Positions 26,282 through 36,990 of a DNA stretch of 64,000 nucleotides are shown in pieces (position 1 is the first letter of the stretch; each line of letters starts with the position of its first letter). The notes under the pieces are model-generated. The model did no database searches. It worked only from the letters and a program-made list of their open reading frames with translations, and was not told where the DNA came from. This DNA is from Paenibacillus humicola (GTDB lineage Bacteria > Bacillota > Bacilli > Paenibacillales > Paenibacillaceae): NCBI RefSeq assembly GCF_028826105.1, contig NZ_JAQGPL010000001.1, positions 3,374,501-3,438,500 on the forward strand. The letters are read 5' to 3'. A program made the position numbers and the translations under genes.

Positions 26282-26650
26282 CTACGCGCCGTCGATTTCC
26301 TTCAAACGGCGCGAGATCGTCCGAAGCTCGCAGACGACATCGTCCTGGCCGGCAAGCGATTCCGCAACCGCGTCCAGGCGCGACAGCAAATCCGCTGCCG
26401 CTTCGTGCCGTGCGAGCAGCCGCAGCTTGTGCTCGTAGCTCTCGAGCACGGATTCCGCCCGCTTGATGTGCTCGTATACGGCCTGGCGGCTGACTTCGAA
26501 TTCGGCCGCAATTTCGCCGAGCGTATAATCGTCGTGAAAATAATATTTCAGAAACGTCCGCTGCTTCTCTGTGAGCAGCGGTTCGTAAAAGTCGAACAGC
26601 AAATTGATCCGGTTCGTCTTGGCCAGAGCATCAGGCTCCTGCAGCGTCAC
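26282..26650 (-). CDS. ylxM: YlxM family DNA-binding protein (SRP-associated)
   Basis: YlxM is a sigma-70 region-4-like helix-turn-helix protein encoded next to ftsY/ffh; in streptococci it associates with SRP and modulates its GTPase. The 122-residue product has [22 protein letters not shown] and the [23 protein letters not shown] (about 41-60). The start is GTG 26650, 6-8 nt after AAGGGGTGG. It is separated from ffh by the hairpin array. Confidence 0.94.
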   Translation of the reverse strand: MTLQEPDALAKTNRINLLFDFYEPLLTEKQRTFLKYYFHDDYTLGEIAAEFEVSRQAVYEHIKRAESVLESYEHKLRLLARHEAAADLLSRLDAVAESLAGQDDVVCELRTISRRLKEIDGA

Positions 26651-26765
26651 CTTCGGCCACCCCTTCCGTCATCCGTCAAGGGAAAAACCTTTACATGTTG
26701 AATACGACGTTAATCATAGCCTATTGATCTGTACCCTGTCAAGGGATAAGCCTTGTCAGCGGCTT

Positions 26766-27761
26766 TCAGACCGGTTCGTTTTCTTCCGCCGACTGAATCA
26801 GCCCGGCGAACAGCGCATGGACGAACTGCTCGGAATCAAACGGCTGCAGATCGTCCATCTTTTCGCCGAGTCCAACCAGCTTGACGGGCAGGTTCAGCTC
26901 GTTCCGGATCGCGATCACAATGCCGCCTTTGGCGGTGCTGTCCAGCTTCGTGAGCACGAGCCCGGTAACGCCGCTTTTTTCTCCGAATACCTTTGCCTGG
27001 CTGAGCGCGTTCTGCCCCGTCGTCGCGTCGAGCACGAGCAGCACTTCATGCGGAGCGCCCGGCACCTCCCGCTGGATGACACGGTAGATTTTGTTCAGCT
27101 CTTCCATCAAATTCGTCTTATTCTGCAGCCGACCGGCTGTGTCGCACAGCAGCACGTCGACGCCGCGCTGCTTCGCCGCCTGTACCGCGTCATACATTAC
27201 CGCCGCCGGATCGGAGCCGGCCGCCTGCTTGATCACGTCGACGCCGACGCGCTGGCCCCATACCTCGAGCTGCTCGATTGCGCCTGCGCGGAAAGTGTCG
27301 CCCGCGGCCAAGAGCACGCTTTTGCCTTCGCTCTTGAACTTGTGCGCCAGCTTGCCGATCGTCGTCGTCTTGCCCACGCCGTTGACGCCGACGAACAGGA
27401 TGACGGTCATGCCGCCGTCCTCCATGTGAAGCGCAGCCGGCTCGCCTCCCTTCAGCAGCTCGACCAGCTTCTCGGATAGGATCGGCTGCAGTTCGGCCGC
27501 AGCTTCGATTTTGCGTTTCTTCACCTCGGTGCGCAAATCGTCGATCAGCTGCATGACCGTATTTACGCCGACATCGGCGCCGATCAAAATTTCCTCCAGC
27601 TCCTCGTAGAACGCTTCATCGATCTTTTTGCGGCGCAGAATAAGCTCTTCCACCCGCTCGACGAACGCGCTTCGTGTCTTCGACAGCCCTTCCTTGAACT
27701 TGCTTGTGACGCTTTCGGTCTTTTGCGATATGCTTTCCCTGAGCCGTTTGAAAAAACTCAT
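26766..27761 (-). CDS. ftsY: Signal recognition particle receptor FtsY
   Basis: Membrane-associated SRP receptor GTPase. The 331-residue protein has a short amphipathic N-terminus (MSFFKRLRESISQKT), N domain, and NG GTPase motifs GVNGVGKT (125-132), DTAGRLQNK and TKLDSTAKGG. ATG 27761 follows GGAGG by 6 nt; the open frame extends 52 codons upstream without similarity to the family. The acidic A domain of E. coli FtsY is missing, as usual in Firmicutes. Confidence 0.97.
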   Translation of the reverse strand: MSFFKRLRESISQKTESVTSKFKEGLSKTRSAFVERVEELILRRKKIDEAFYEELEEILIGADVGVNTVMQLIDDLRTEVKKRKIEAAAELQPILSEKLVELLKGGEPAALHMEDGGMTVILFVGVNGVGKTTTIGKLAHKFKSEGKSVLLAAGDTFRAGAIEQLEVWGQRVGVDVIKQAAGSDPAAVMYDAVQAAKQRGVDVLLCDTAGRLQNKTNLMEELNKIYRVIQREVPGAPHEVLLVLDATTGQNALSQAKVFGEKSGVTGLVLTKLDSTAKGGIVIAIRNELNLPVKLVGLGEKMDDLQPFDSEQFVHALFAGLIQSAEENEPV

Positions 27762-27981
27762 GCGCTTCCTCCATCTCCTTGGATTGCAAAAAATCGGACC
27801 CGTCCGAGGCGCGCATCGCGGCGCCCGGCGCGGGCTTATACTCATAAACCATTTGCCGCCGGAGGCGTGCGGTTCCGGCGCTAAGACTCGAGCGGCACGA
27901 TACCGCGTGCAGGTCACGAGCCTCCTGCTCCGGCAGTACGTTTATCACGGCTTCCGCTCCCGTCTAGGCGATACCCGCCCT
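27762..27981. other. Intergenic region between smc and ftsY
   Basis: 220 GC-rich bases hold the ftsY ribosome binding site and several imperfect GC palindromes, but I see no promoter, terminator with T tract, or coding potential that I would defend. Confidence 0.4.
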
Positions 27982-30900
27982 TTAAGCGGAAACCGCCTCC
28001 TCGCCCTCGTCCTCGAGCCGGACGGAGACGAGCTTCGATACGCCGCCCTCCTCCATCGTCACGCCGTACAACACGTCGGCTTCCTCCATCGTGCCTTTGC
28101 GGTGCGTGACGACGATAAACTGCGTCAGCTCCGAAAACTCTCGCAGGTACTGCGCGAACCGGCTGACGTTCGCTTCGTCCAGCGCCGCCTCCACCTCGTC
28201 CAGCACGCAGAACGGCACCGGCTTCACCTGCAAAATGGCAAACAGCAGCGCGATCGCCGTCAGCGCCCGTTCACCGCCGGACAGCAGCTGCAAATTTTGC
28301 AGCTTCTTCCCCGGCGGCTGGGCGACGATATCGACGCCGCTTTCGAGCACGTTATCGGGCTCGACCATGACAAGGTCGGCGCGACCGCCGCCGAACAGCT
28401 TGGCGAAGACGACGACGAAATGGCCGCGTATCGCTTCGAAGGTCGAGCGAAAACGCTTCGCCATTTCGTCGTCCATTTCGCGGATCACCTGGTACAGCGT
28501 CGTTTTCGCTTCGATCAGGTCGTTCTTCTGCGCATTCAGAAACTCGTAGCGCTCTTTGACGCGCTCGTACTCGTCGATGGCGCCGAGGTTCACATCGCCG
28601 AGCGCGGCGATTTGGCGCTTCAGGTCGCGCACCTCGTTCTGCGCCGCCTGCACGTCCTCCGGCACCGGATAGCGCTCCTTGGCCAGTTCAAAGCTCAGCT
28701 CGTATTCGTCGCTCAGCTTGCGAAGCAGGTTGTCGAGCTCGACATCCAGCCGGTTGACCGCGATCTCCGTCTGCCTCAGCCGGTCCTCGACCCGGCGAAG
28801 CTCCGCGCGCTGCTCCTTCGTCTCGCTTTCGCCCTGCTCCAGCACCTGCGTCAGATCCGCACGTTCCGACCGCCTCAGGTCGGTTTGCTCGGAGCAAGCC
28901 GTTTTCTTCATTCGCAGCTCGTTCAACTGTTCGATCTGCCGCACGCCTTCCTCGGCGTGAAGGGCCGCTTCCTCTTCATGGCGTTCCAGCATGCCCCGCA
29001 GCGCGGCAAGCTCCTGCTTCGCCCGGCCGATGTCGGCGCGTACCCGTGCGGCCTGGTCCTCGAACGACTGCTTCTCCTGGTCGGTCTTCGCAGCCGCGAT
29101 TTTCAGGTCGGTCAGCTCGTCCTGCAGCTGCTCCTTGGCCGATTCGCTCTCCTTGCGCCGCTCTTCGGCGATGCGGATCGCTTCCTGGAGCTTCGTTTCC
29201 TCGAGCGCCTTCGCTTCCAGCCGCTTCTCCGCCTCGGCCGCCGCCGCCGCAAGCTGCTCGCGTTCGCTGCGATTGCCGCTGCTGTCGGCTTCAAACAGCT
29301 GGCGCTGCTCCTCCAGGTGGCGGCTTTCGTTGTCCAGCTGCTGCAGCGCCGCACGAAGATGCTGCTCGTCGATGCGCCGCTGCTCGCCCTGTCCGCGCAG
29401 CTCGTCGACGTTTTGCGAGACGATCGACTGCTCCTTGCGGAGATCGCCGATGTTGTCGCGAAGCCCGTCCAGCTGCCGCTCCCCCGAAACGATTTCCGCG
29501 TCCAGCTGCTCGATTTGCCGCTTGCGGCCAAGCAGATTGGCGCCTTTCTTCTGCAGGCTTCCGCCTGTCATCGAACCGCCGGCGTTGACGACGTCGCCTT
29601 CCAGCGTGACGACGCGGAACCGGTACTGGCATTTCGCCGCGATCCGGTTCGCCTGCTCGAGCGTTTCGGCAATCAGTACGTTGCCGAGCAGGTTGTCCAC
29701 GATCGACTGGTATTTCGGCTCGCATGTCACGAGCTCCGAGGCGATGCCGACGAAGCCGCTTATTGCGGCCACGGTCCGCTTGTCCTGTTCGGGGACGGCG
29801 CGCCCCCGGATGACGTCGAGCGGGAGAAAGGTGGCCCGCCCGAACTGGCGCTGCTTCAGGAACGCGATCGCCGCGCGCGCGCTCCGCTCGTCGCTCATGA
29901 CGACATGCTGAAGCGCGCCGCCGAGCGCCGTTTCGACGGCCGTTTCCACCTTTTCCGGCACCCGGACAAGCTCGGCGACCGCGCCGTGCACACCTTCCAG
30001 TCCGCCGGAGGACCGCCGGGCGGCCTTCAACACTTCCCGGACGCCGTGCATAAAGCCGTCCAGGTCGTCCTGCATTTCTTTCATCGTATCCCGGCGGGAA
30101 CGAAGCGCTTCGAGCTTCTGCTCCCATTTGCGCGCCGCGGACTGGGCTTCCTCAAGCAGCGATTGCCCGGCTTTCAGCCGTTCGGCTTCGCTGATGTACC
30201 GATCCCGCAGTGCCGCGATTTCCTCCAGCGCCGCATCCAGCCGCTGCTGCAGCTCTTCCCGCCGCGCCTGCATGGACTCGTACTGCCCCTGCCACTTCGA
30301 CTGCTCGTCGCCGATCCGTTCCATCCGCCGCTGGAGAGCCTCCTCCTGCTGTGCGGCATACCGGATCTCGTTGCGCAGCTGCGCCATGGCGCTCAGCACG
30401 TCGAGCAGCTCGCTCTTCAGCGCCTCGACGGCATCCTCGGACATCGCCGCCGACGTCCCCAGAAGGCGCGCCTCCTCCTCGGCCAGCCTTGTACGAAGGG
30501 CCGCCAAATCGCTTTCCAGCGCGGCCGCCTTGCTGCGAAACTCGGCCTCTTCCTTCGTCAGCGCCGAAATCCGTTCCATCTGCGCTTCGATCGACGTTTC
30601 CAGCTGCCGGCGATTCTGCTCGAGATTTTTTTTCCGCTCCTTCAGCACTTCGCCGTAGCCTTCGCATTTCTCGTATTCCTCGCTGATCTGCAGCATTTCC
30701 CCGTGCAGCTTGTCCAGCGACTCCTCGATTTCGCGCAGCTTCATCCGGTCCTTCTCGAGCAGCGCATCATGCTTGCTGACGACGGAAGTCAGCGCCAGCT
30801 CTTCTTCCCGGAACTTCGCCAGGCGCGCGTTCGCTTCCGTCCACGAAGCGTGAACGTTCTCGATATTGTACACGTACATCGAAATCTCGGACGTTTTCAG

Positions 30901-31563
30901 CCGCTCGCGCAGCTCCTTGTAATGCTTCGCCTTCTCCGACTGCTCGCGCAGCGGCTCGACCTGGTCCTCAAGCTCCGATACGAGATCGTGAATCCGCAGC
31001 AAATTTTGCTCCGTCTCATCCAGCTTTTTCTGCGCTTCACGCTTGCGCGATTTATATTTGACGATGCCCGACGCCTCTTCGAAAATCCCCCGCCGGTCCT
31101 CCGAACGCGTGCTTAAGATTTCCTCGATCCGGCCCTGTCCGATAATCGAATACGCTTCTTTCCCAATGCCCGTATCCATGAACAGCTCGGTAATATCCTT
31201 CAGCCTGCACGGCTGCTTGTTGATCATATATTCGCTCTCGCCGCTCCGGTGAACCCGGCGCGTGACAGTCACTTCATTGTATTCGAGCGGCAGCGCGCCG
31301 TCGGCGTTATCGAGCGTCAGCGACACTTCACCGAAATTGACCGCCTTGCGGGCATCGCTTCCGGCGAAAATGATATCCTCCATCTTGCCGCCCCGGAGGC
31401 TCTTGGCACTCTGTTCGCCCAGCACCCAGCGGATGCTGTCGCTGATGTTGCTTTTGCCGCTGCCGTTCGGACCGACAACGGCCGTAATACCGCGGACGAA
31501 TTCAAGCTCCGTCCTGTCGGCAAACGATTTGAATCCCGATAATTCAATTCTTTTCAGGAACAT
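27982..31563 (-). CDS. smc: Chromosome partition protein Smc
   Basis: SMC ATPase that, with ScpA and ScpB, compacts and segregates the chromosome. The 1193-residue product shows Walker A GPNGSGKS (31-38), a first coiled coil (about 165-500), the hinge (about 510-650, including EGVHGAVAELVRV and GRATFLPLDVIRG), a second coiled coil, the ABC signature LSGGERALTA (from 1094) and Walker B CVLDEVEAALDE. Glu/Arg/Gln-rich heptads are continuous with no frameshift. ATG 31563 begins the family N-terminus MFLKRIELSGFKSFAD. Located 190 nt downstream of rnc. Confidence 0.98.
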   Translation of the reverse strand: MFLKRIELSGFKSFADRTELEFVRGITAVVGPNGSGKSNISDSIRWVLGEQSAKSLRGGKMEDIIFAGSDARKAVNFGEVSLTLDNADGALPLEYNEVTVTRRVHRSGESEYMINKQPCRLKDITELFMDTGIGKEAYSIIGQGRIEEILSTRSEDRRGIFEEASGIVKYKSRKREAQKKLDETEQNLLRIHDLVSELEDQVEPLREQSEKAKHYKELRERLKTSEISMYVYNIENVHASWTEANARLAKFREEELALTSVVSKHDALLEKDRMKLREIEESLDKLHGEMLQISEEYEKCEGYGEVLKERKKNLEQNRRQLETSIEAQMERISALTKEEAEFRSKAAALESDLAALRTRLAEEEARLLGTSAAMSEDAVEALKSELLDVLSAMAQLRNEIRYAAQQEEALQRRMERIGDEQSKWQGQYESMQARREELQQRLDAALEEIAALRDRYISEAERLKAGQSLLEEAQSAARKWEQKLEALRSRRDTMKEMQDDLDGFMHGVREVLKAARRSSGGLEGVHGAVAELVRVPEKVETAVETALGGALQHVVMSDERSARAAIAFLKQRQFGRATFLPLDVIRGRAVPEQDKRTVAAISGFVGIASELVTCEPKYQSIVDNLLGNVLIAETLEQANRIAAKCQYRFRVVTLEGDVVNAGGSMTGGSLQKKGANLLGRKRQIEQLDAEIVSGERQLDGLRDNIGDLRKEQSIVSQNVDELRGQGEQRRIDEQHLRAALQQLDNESRHLEEQRQLFEADSSGNRSEREQLAAAAAEAEKRLEAKALEETKLQEAIRIAEERRKESESAKEQLQDELTDLKIAAAKTDQEKQSFEDQAARVRADIGRAKQELAALRGMLERHEEEAALHAEEGVRQIEQLNELRMKKTACSEQTDLRRSERADLTQVLEQGESETKEQRAELRRVEDRLRQTEIAVNRLDVELDNLLRKLSDEYELSFELAKERYPVPEDVQAAQNEVRDLKRQIAALGDVNLGAIDEYERVKERYEFLNAQKNDLIEAKTTLYQVIREMDDEMAKRFRSTFEAIRGHFVVVFAKLFGGGRADLVMVEPDNVLESGVDIVAQPPGKKLQNLQLLSGGERALTAIALLFAILQVKPVPFCVLDEVEAALDEANVSRFAQYLREFSELTQFIVVTHRKGTMEEADVLYGVTMEEGGVSKLVSVRLEDEGEEAVSA

Positions 31564-31716
31564 GGCTCCGCTTTCACCTCGGCGTCTATTGTACCATAAT
31601 TGACCGGATAGGACATGTCGAACGAAGGAGGGACGGGCATTCGCAATAACCAACAAAAAGCGACGACGGGATTCAAAACAGCCGGATTCGACACCTGCCG
31701 GAACCCCGGAGCACAT

Positions 31717-31744
31717 AAAAAAACCGGTTCGCCTGGGCAAACCG
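31717..31744 (-). terminator. Terminator after rnc
   Basis: Minus-strand CCGGTT/AACCGG stem with a GCCC/GGGC-containing loop and seven T. It lies 10 nt past the rnc stop, so smc-ftsY likely have additional promoter input in 31564-31716, where I see no clear consensus promoter. Confidence 0.8.
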
Positions 31745-31753
31745 GGTCATGCG

Positions 31754-32455
31754 CTATTGCGACGGCTTGAACAGGGCGCGCCACGCTTCCGCGGCCGCCT
31801 GCTGCTCCGCTTCCTTCTTCGTTCTGCCGACGCCCGTGCCGGTTACCCGCTCGCCGATCAGCACCTGAACGACGAACTCCCGGTCATGGGCGGGTCCCCG
31901 CTCCTCCGAAATCCGGTACTCAATCGGGCCGAGACCGACATGCTGGGCGCGCTCCTGGAGCGTCGACTTGTAATCCTTCACCAGCAGCCCGCCGTCGCCG
32001 TCGATATGCGGAAACACATTTTCCGCCAAAAATTCGCGTACCGCGTCCAGCCCCTGGTCCAGATAAACCGCTCCGACAAACGATTCGAACAGGTCGGCGA
32101 GCAGAGCCGGACGATGCCGGCCTCCAAGCTGCTCTTCGCCGCGGCCGAGCTGGACATGCGCGCCGAAATCGAGCATTTCCGCAAAGCGGGCGAGTGACGG
32201 CTCGCACACGATGGCGGCCCGCATCCGCGTCAGATGGCCTTCCGGCCGGTCCGGAAAGGTGCGGTACAAATATTCCGAAACGGTCAGCTGAAGGACGGCG
32301 TCGCCGAGAAATTCGAGCCGTTCGTTATGCTCGAGCGCGGTTTGCCGGTGCTCGTTGACGTAGGAGGTGTGGGTGAACGCCTGCCGCAGCAAGCGCACGT
32401 TACGAAAGCGGATCCGGAGCCGCGCCTGCAGCTCTTCGAACGATTCATGCTTCAT
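31754..32455 (-). CDS. rnc: Ribonuclease III
   Basis: Double-strand-specific endoribonuclease for rRNA and mRNA processing. The 233-residue protein has the catalytic signature [15 protein letters not shown] (43-57), [17 protein letters not shown] and a C-terminal dsRNA-binding domain (about 163-230) with [11 protein letters not shown] and [18 protein letters not shown]. The ATG at 32455 overlaps the 3' end of fabF by 11 nt, so translation is coupled. Confidence 0.97.
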   Translation of the reverse strand: MKHESFEELQARLRIRFRNVRLLRQAFTHTSYVNEHRQTALEHNERLEFLGDAVLQLTVSEYLYRTFPDRPEGHLTRMRAAIVCEPSLARFAEMLDFGAHVQLGRGEEQLGGRHRPALLADLFESFVGAVYLDQGLDAVREFLAENVFPHIDGDGGLLVKDYKSTLQERAQHVGLGPIEYRISEERGPAHDREFVVQVLIGERVTGTGVGRTKKEAEQQAAAEAWRALFKPSQ

Positions 32456-33686
32456 ATTTCTTCATCGCGATCGTGGCGTTGTGTCCGCCAAAACCGAACG
32501 AATTGGACATGCCGATGCGAACGTCCGCCTGGCGCGGTTTGTTCGGCACGTAATCAAGATCGCATTCCGGGTCCTGGTTGTCCAAATTAATCGTTGGCGG
32601 AATGATGCCGTTTACGATCGTCAGTCCCAAAATGACCGCTTCGACGCCGCCTGCGGCGCCAAGCAGGTGTCCGGTCATCGACTTGGTCGAGCTGACCGCC
32701 AGCTTGTACGCATGTTCGCCGAACGCTTTCTTGATCGCCGTCGTCTCCGACTTGTCGCCGATCGGCGTCGACGTCCCGTGCGCGTTGATATAATCGATCT
32801 CGACCGGCTCGATGCCGCCGTCCTTCAGCGCGCGCACCATGCAGCGCGCGGCGCCGTCCGGGTCGGGCTCGGTCATATGATGGGCGTCGCCGCTCATGCC
32901 GTAGCCGACGATCTCCGCATAGATGCGCGCACCGCGCTTCTGCGCGCCTTCGAGCGACTCCAGCACGAGGATGCCGGCGCCTTCGCCCATCACGAAGCCG
33001 TCGCGGTCGATATCGAACGGCCGGCTCGCTTTGGCCGGCTCGTCGTTGCGCGTGGACATCGCCCGCATCGAGCAGAAGCCGGCCATGCCGGTCGGACGGA
33101 TCGTCGCTTCCGCGCCGCCGCAAATCATCGCGTCAGCATCGCCGCGCTGAATCATTTTATACGAATCCCCGATGGAATGCGTTCCGGTCGCGCAAGCGGT
33201 GACCGCCGTGCTGTTCGGGCCTTTTGCGCCTGTCGCCATGGACACTTGGCCTGACGCCATATTCGCGATCATCATCGGGATGAAGAACGGGCTGACACGC
33301 TTGGGCCCTTTTTCCAGCAAAATATTGTGCTGGTCCTCCCATGTCCCGAGTCCTCCGATGCCGGAGCCGATCATGACGCCCGTGCGTTCCGCGTCGACGT
33401 TCGCCCCGATTTCGAGCTGAGCGTCCTTGAGCGCGGCCAAGCTGGCGGCAACCGCAAACTGGACGAACCGGTCCATACGGCGCGCTTCTTTTTTATCGAT
33501 TCCATAGTCTTCCGGGTTGAAATTTTTGATTTCGGCGCCGATTTGCGTCGTATATTCCGATACATCAAACGCATCGATATGCGAGACGCCCGACCGGCCT
33601 TCCATTAAATTGCCCCAAAACCGTTCCAGATCGGAGCCGAGCGAAGTCATAACGCCCATGCCCGTAACGACCACTCTCTGTTTCAT
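32445..33686 (-). CDS. fabF: Beta-ketoacyl-ACP synthase II
   Basis: Condensing enzyme that elongates acyl-ACP with malonyl-ACP. The 413-residue product has the catalytic triad of the class: Cys165 in [12 protein letters not shown], His in [11 protein letters not shown], and His in [15 protein letters not shown] 33686 has AGAGGTGA upstream and gives the family N-terminus [17 protein letters not shown]; the frame extends 16 codons further without support. Between acpP and rnc in the fab operon. Confidence 0.98.
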   Translation of the reverse strand: MKQRVVVTGMGVMTSLGSDLERFWGNLMEGRSGVSHIDAFDVSEYTTQIGAEIKNFNPEDYGIDKKEARRMDRFVQFAVAASLAALKDAQLEIGANVDAERTGVMIGSGIGGLGTWEDQHNILLEKGPKRVSPFFIPMMIANMASGQVSMATGAKGPNSTAVTACATGTHSIGDSYKMIQRGDADAMICGGAEATIRPTGMAGFCSMRAMSTRNDEPAKASRPFDIDRDGFVMGEGAGILVLESLEGAQKRGARIYAEIVGYGMSGDAHHMTEPDPDGAARCMVRALKDGGIEPVEIDYINAHGTSTPIGDKSETTAIKKAFGEHAYKLAVSSTKSMTGHLLGAAGGVEAVILGLTIVNGIIPPTINLDNQDPECDLDYVPNKPRQADVRIGMSNSFGFGGHNATIAMKKYEA

Positions 33687-33809
33687 TCCAGTCACCTCTG
33701 ATTGACAACGATTAGTAAATATTTCTGCGAGCAAAGCGGATCTATAGAAAAAAACGCATGGCAGCGGTTGCTGACGGGAACGTGGCTGGAGTTCGAGCTA
33801 GATGGAGAG

Positions 33810-33834
33810 AAGTCCCGTTAGGGCAACGGGACTT
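33810..33834 (-). terminator. Stable hairpin between acpP and fabF
   Basis: Perfect 10-bp inverted repeat AAGTCCCGTT/AACGGGACTT with a 5-nt loop, 10 nt downstream of the acpP stop, without a T tract on the minus strand. Likely an mRNA-processing or stabilising element, or a weak attenuator, that allows more acpP than fabF; this role is inference. Confidence 0.5.
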
Positions 33835-33844
33835 GTCTGAATCT

Positions 33845-34078
33845 TTACGTATGAGATTGTATGTAATTCACAACTTCTCCCACACTGGTAATTTTCTCTG
33901 CATCTTCATCAGAGATCTCCATATCGAACTCGTCTTCCAGTTCCATGACGAGCTCAACGACATCGAGAGAGTCAGCGCCTAAGTCGTCTTTAAACGACGC
34001 CTCGAGCGTCACTTCCGATTCGTCCACGCCAAGGCGGTCGACTACGATGCGTTTCACACGATCGAAAACATCGGACAT
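33845..34078 (-). CDS. acpP: Acyl carrier protein
   Basis: Carries growing acyl chains on a 4'-phosphopantetheine attached to Ser37 in [12 protein letters not shown]. The 77-residue acidic protein ([19 protein letters not shown]... ) is typical. ATG 34078 is preceded by GGAGGTGA; the frame opens 17 codons further upstream without support. It lies between fabG (100 nt) and fabF. Confidence 0.98.
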   Translation of the reverse strand: MSDVFDRVKRIVVDRLGVDESEVTLEASFKDDLGADSLDVVELVMELEDEFDMEISDEDAEKITSVGEVVNYIQSHT

Positions 34079-34178
34079 CCGGTTCACCTCCTCCATGGTA
34101 TTATACGAGAATTGCGGACAAATTGCCATACATCTATCGATGAGGCCGACTACGTGCCATGATGCCCGAAAATGCCCG

Positions 34179-34940
34179 TTACATATACATTCCGCCGTCG
34201 ATATGAATCGTCTGTCCGGTCATATACGAGGCGGCGTCCGAGGCCAAAAAACGGACTGCGGCCGCGATATCCTCCGGTCTGCCGAGCGACCCGAGCGGGA
34301 TGTCGTCCTGCAGCTTCGCCTTCATGTCTTCCGGCAGCTTGTCGGTCATGTCGGTTTGAATAAAACCTGGCGCAACACAGTTCACCGTAATTCCGCGCGA
34401 AGCGAGCTCGCGGGCGGACGCCTTCGTCAGTCCGATCACTCCGGCTTTCGCCGCCACGTAATTGGCCTGGCCCGGATTGCCGAGCGAGCCGGCGACGGAG
34501 GAAATGTTGATGATGCGGCCGGACCGCTGTTTCATCATCGGGCGGGTGACGGCTTTGATGCCGTTGAACACGCCCTTTAGATTCGTTTCAATGACGGCGT
34601 CGAAATCCTCTTCCTTCATGCGCATGATCAGGTTATCCCGCGTAATGCCGGCATTGTTGACCAAAATGTCAATCGTGCCGAACGTCTCGATCACCTGCTT
34701 CGCCATCGCGTCGAACTCGGCGGATTTGCCGACGTTCGCCTGGACGATAAGCGCCCGGCGGCCGGCCGCTTCGACCGCTTTCGCCGTTTCGGCCGCGGCC
34801 GATTCACCGCCTGCGTAATTGATCGCCACATCCGCGCCCGCTTCCGCAAGCGCAATCGCGATCGCGCGGCCGATGCCGCGGGAAGCGCCGGTAACCAGCG
34901 CGATTTTGCCCGTGAGGTCTGCAAACAATGGAGGACACAC
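34179..34940 (-). CDS. fabG: 3-oxoacyl-ACP reductase FabG
   Basis: NADPH-dependent short-chain dehydrogenase that reduces beta-ketoacyl-ACP. It has [12 protein letters not shown] (Rossmann), [19 protein letters not shown], the catalytic YVAAK after GNPGQAN, and ends [15 protein letters not shown], all typical. Start is uncertain: GTG 34940 is about 4 nt from GAGG (253 residues), while a TTG at 34928 would give MFADLTGK closer to Bacillus length. The GTG is reported as the outer limit. Confidence 0.96.
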   Translation of the reverse strand: MCPPLFADLTGKIALVTGASRGIGRAIAIALAEAGADVAINYAGGESAAAETAKAVEAAGRRALIVQANVGKSAEFDAMAKQVIETFGTIDILVNNAGITRDNLIMRMKEEDFDAVIETNLKGVFNGIKAVTRPMMKQRSGRIINISSVAGSLGNPGQANYVAAKAGVIGLTKASARELASRGITVNCVAPGFIQTDMTDKLPEDMKAKLQDDIPLGSLGRPEDIAAAVRFLASDAASYMTGQTIHIDGGMYM

Positions 34941-35025
34941 CTTTCCTCAAGATTGAGGCGCTAAGGGCTGCGCCCTTTGCAATCCCCTTACATTTTATGG
35001 AACTCTAGCCCATGTTACCCTGCGG

Positions 35026-35961
35026 TTATTGTGCTGCCGCTATCGCTTCCATTGCGCTCAGCCTGTTGATCGAAACGATGCTGACGGACTTGTCGATTTT
35101 CTTGATCAGGCCCGCCAGGACGGTGCCCGAACCGATTTCGACAAAACGGTCGACGCCGCCCCGTTCGATCAGCCAGCGGACGCTGTCCTCCCACAGGACC
35201 GGGGAATAGACCTGCTCCGCCAGCAAACGGCGGATTTGAGCCGCTTCGGCGACAGGCTGTGCCGTTACGTTGGCGATGACGGGAAACGAGGCGTCGTTCA
35301 TCGTCAGCTCCGCAAGCGTATCCGCCAGCCGTGCCGCCGCCGGCTTCATCAACGACGAGTGGAACGGGCCGCTAACCTCCAGCGGGATAGCGCGTTTCGC
35401 GCCCGCTTCTCTGGCCCGTTCGATAACGGCTTGTACGCCGGCCGACGTGCCGGAGACGACGATTTGTCCCGGGCAGTTGACGTTGGCGAGCTCAACGGCG
35501 CCGGCTTCCGCCGTGACCGCTTCGCACAGCGCGGCCAGCGCTTCGCGTTCGGCGCCGAGAACCGCCGCCATCGCGCCCTGTCCGCCAGGCACCGCCATTT
35601 CCATATATTCGCCCCGGGCGCGGACGGTGCGCACGGCGTCCTCGAACGTCAGCACGCCCGCCGTCACCAGGGCGCTGTATTCGCCAAGGCTGTGGCCGGC
35701 GGCGTAATCGGGTGTTATGCCGCGCGAGCGGAAGGCTTCCAGCAGCGCAATGCTGACGGTGAGCAGCGCGGGCTGCGTGTTGGCCGTCTGCTTCAGCGCC
35801 TCGTCCGGCCCCTCGAAAATGATGTCGCTCAAGGCGAAGCCGAGCGCCTTGTCCGCGCGCTCGAAGATCGCGCGCGCCGCATCGTTCGTCTCGAAAGCGT
35901 CTTTCCCCATGCCGACCGCCTGAGCGCCTTGGCCGGGAAAAACAAATGCGGTTTTACCCAT
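35026..35961 (-). CDS. fabD: Malonyl-CoA:ACP transacylase
   Basis: Loads malonyl units from CoA onto ACP. The 311-residue product begins MGKTAFVFPGQGAQAVGMG, has the nucleophile elbow GHSLGE (Ser91), and SGPFHSSLMKPA with the catalytic His. ATG 35961 lies 8 nt after GGAGGTG; the GTG nine bases upstream is too close to that site. 30 nt after fabH. Confidence 0.97.
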   Translation of the reverse strand: MGKTAFVFPGQGAQAVGMGKDAFETNDAARAIFERADKALGFALSDIIFEGPDEALKQTANTQPALLTVSIALLEAFRSRGITPDYAAGHSLGEYSALVTAGVLTFEDAVRTVRARGEYMEMAVPGGQGAMAAVLGAEREALAALCEAVTAEAGAVELANVNCPGQIVVSGTSAGVQAVIERAREAGAKRAIPLEVSGPFHSSLMKPAAARLADTLAELTMNDASFPVIANVTAQPVAEAAQIRRLLAEQVYSPVLWEDSVRWLIERGGVDRFVEIGSGTVLAGLIKKIDKSVSIVSINRLSAMEAIAAAQ

Positions 35962-35991
35962 GCTCCCCACACCTCCAATTCTTATCGAAGC

Positions 35992-36990
35992 TTACCAGAT
36001 CAATACCGATGCGCCCCAGGTGAGGCCGCCGCCGAAGCCGACCAGCACGATGCAGTCGCCTTCGTTGACGCGGCCCTGCTCCACCGCTTCCGCCAGCGCA
36101 ATCGGAATGGAAGCTGCCGATATATTTCCGTACTTATCCAAATTGACCATACATTTCTCAGGTGGCAGTTCGAGCCGGTTCAGCGCGGACTCGATAATCC
36201 GGATATTCGCCTGATGGGGGACGAGCAGATCGATCTCGCTCTTCTCGATTCCCGCTTTGCGAAGCGCCTCTTCCGCGGCTCCGCCCATAATGCGGACGGC
36301 GAATTTGAACACCTCTCTGCCGGCCATGTAGATGTAATGCTGCTTGTCCGCAACGGAAGCCTGAGAAGACGGAAGCCGCGACCCGCCGCCGCCTATTTTC
36401 AGCAGCTCGCCGCCGGTGCCGTCCGCGCCAAGCTCGAACGATTTGAATCCGCGTCCCTCCGGCACCCGGCCAAGTACGACCGCGCCCGCTCCGTCGCCGA
36501 ACAGGATGCAGGTGTTGCGGTCGGTGTAATCGGTAATGCGCGACAGGCATTCGGCGCCTACGACCAGCACATGGTTGTACATGCCCGTCGCAATCATGCT
36601 GCTTGCCGTCGCCAAGCCGTAAATGAAGCCCGTGCAAGCGGCCGACAGGTCGAACGCAGCGGCTTTTTTCGCGCCGAGCCTGGCCTGCAGCAGACTTGCG
36701 GTGGACGGGAAAAACATATCCGGCGTAATCGTCGCCACCAGAATGAGATCCAGGTCCTCCGCCGATAAGCCGGACGCTTCAAGCGCCTTTACCGCGGCTT
36801 CGTACGCGAGATCCGACGTCGCCTGCTCGGCCGCGGCGATCCGCCGCTCCCGGATGCCCGTACGGGTGACGATCCATTCGTCGTTCGTTTCGACCATTTG
36901 CTCCAGCTCGCGGTTGGTTAGTATCCGTTCCGGAACGTATTTGCCGGAACCAATAATGCCTACAGGATGATGCTGCATGTATTCGCCCAC
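35992..36990 (-). CDS. fabH: Beta-ketoacyl-ACP synthase III
   Basis: Initiates fatty acid synthesis by condensing an acyl-CoA primer with malonyl-ACP; in Firmicutes it accepts branched primers. The catalytic residues are visible: Cys119 in DLSAACTGFIYG, His in VPHQANIRI and Asn in DKYGNISAAS. The start is GTG 36990, immediately after the plsX stop, with GGGAAG upstream; ATG 36978 is an alternative that removes four residues. 332 residues, normal length. Confidence 0.97.
   Translation of the reverse strand: MGEYMQHHPVGIIGSGKYVPERILTNRELEQMVETNDEWIVTRTGIRERRIAAAEQATSDLAYEAAVKALEASGLSAEDLDLILVATITPDMFFPSTASLLQARLGAKKAAAFDLSAACTGFIYGLATASSMIATGMYNHVLVVGAECLSRITDYTDRNTCILFGDGAGAVVLGRVPEGRGFKSFELGADGTGGELLKIGGGGSRLPSSQASVADKQHYIYMAGREVFKFAVRIMGGAAEEALRKAGIEKSEIDLLVPHQANIRIIESALNRLELPPEKCMVNLDKYGNISAASIPIALAEAVEQGRVNEGDCIVLVGFGGGLTWGASVLIW

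Noticed and set aside
27628..31116. Long plus-strand open frame (over 1100 codons) antisense to smc
   Set aside because: The frame is a shadow of the Glu/Gln-rich smc coding sequence in GC-rich DNA; composition is Leu/Arg/His-rich noise and no ribosome binding site fits.
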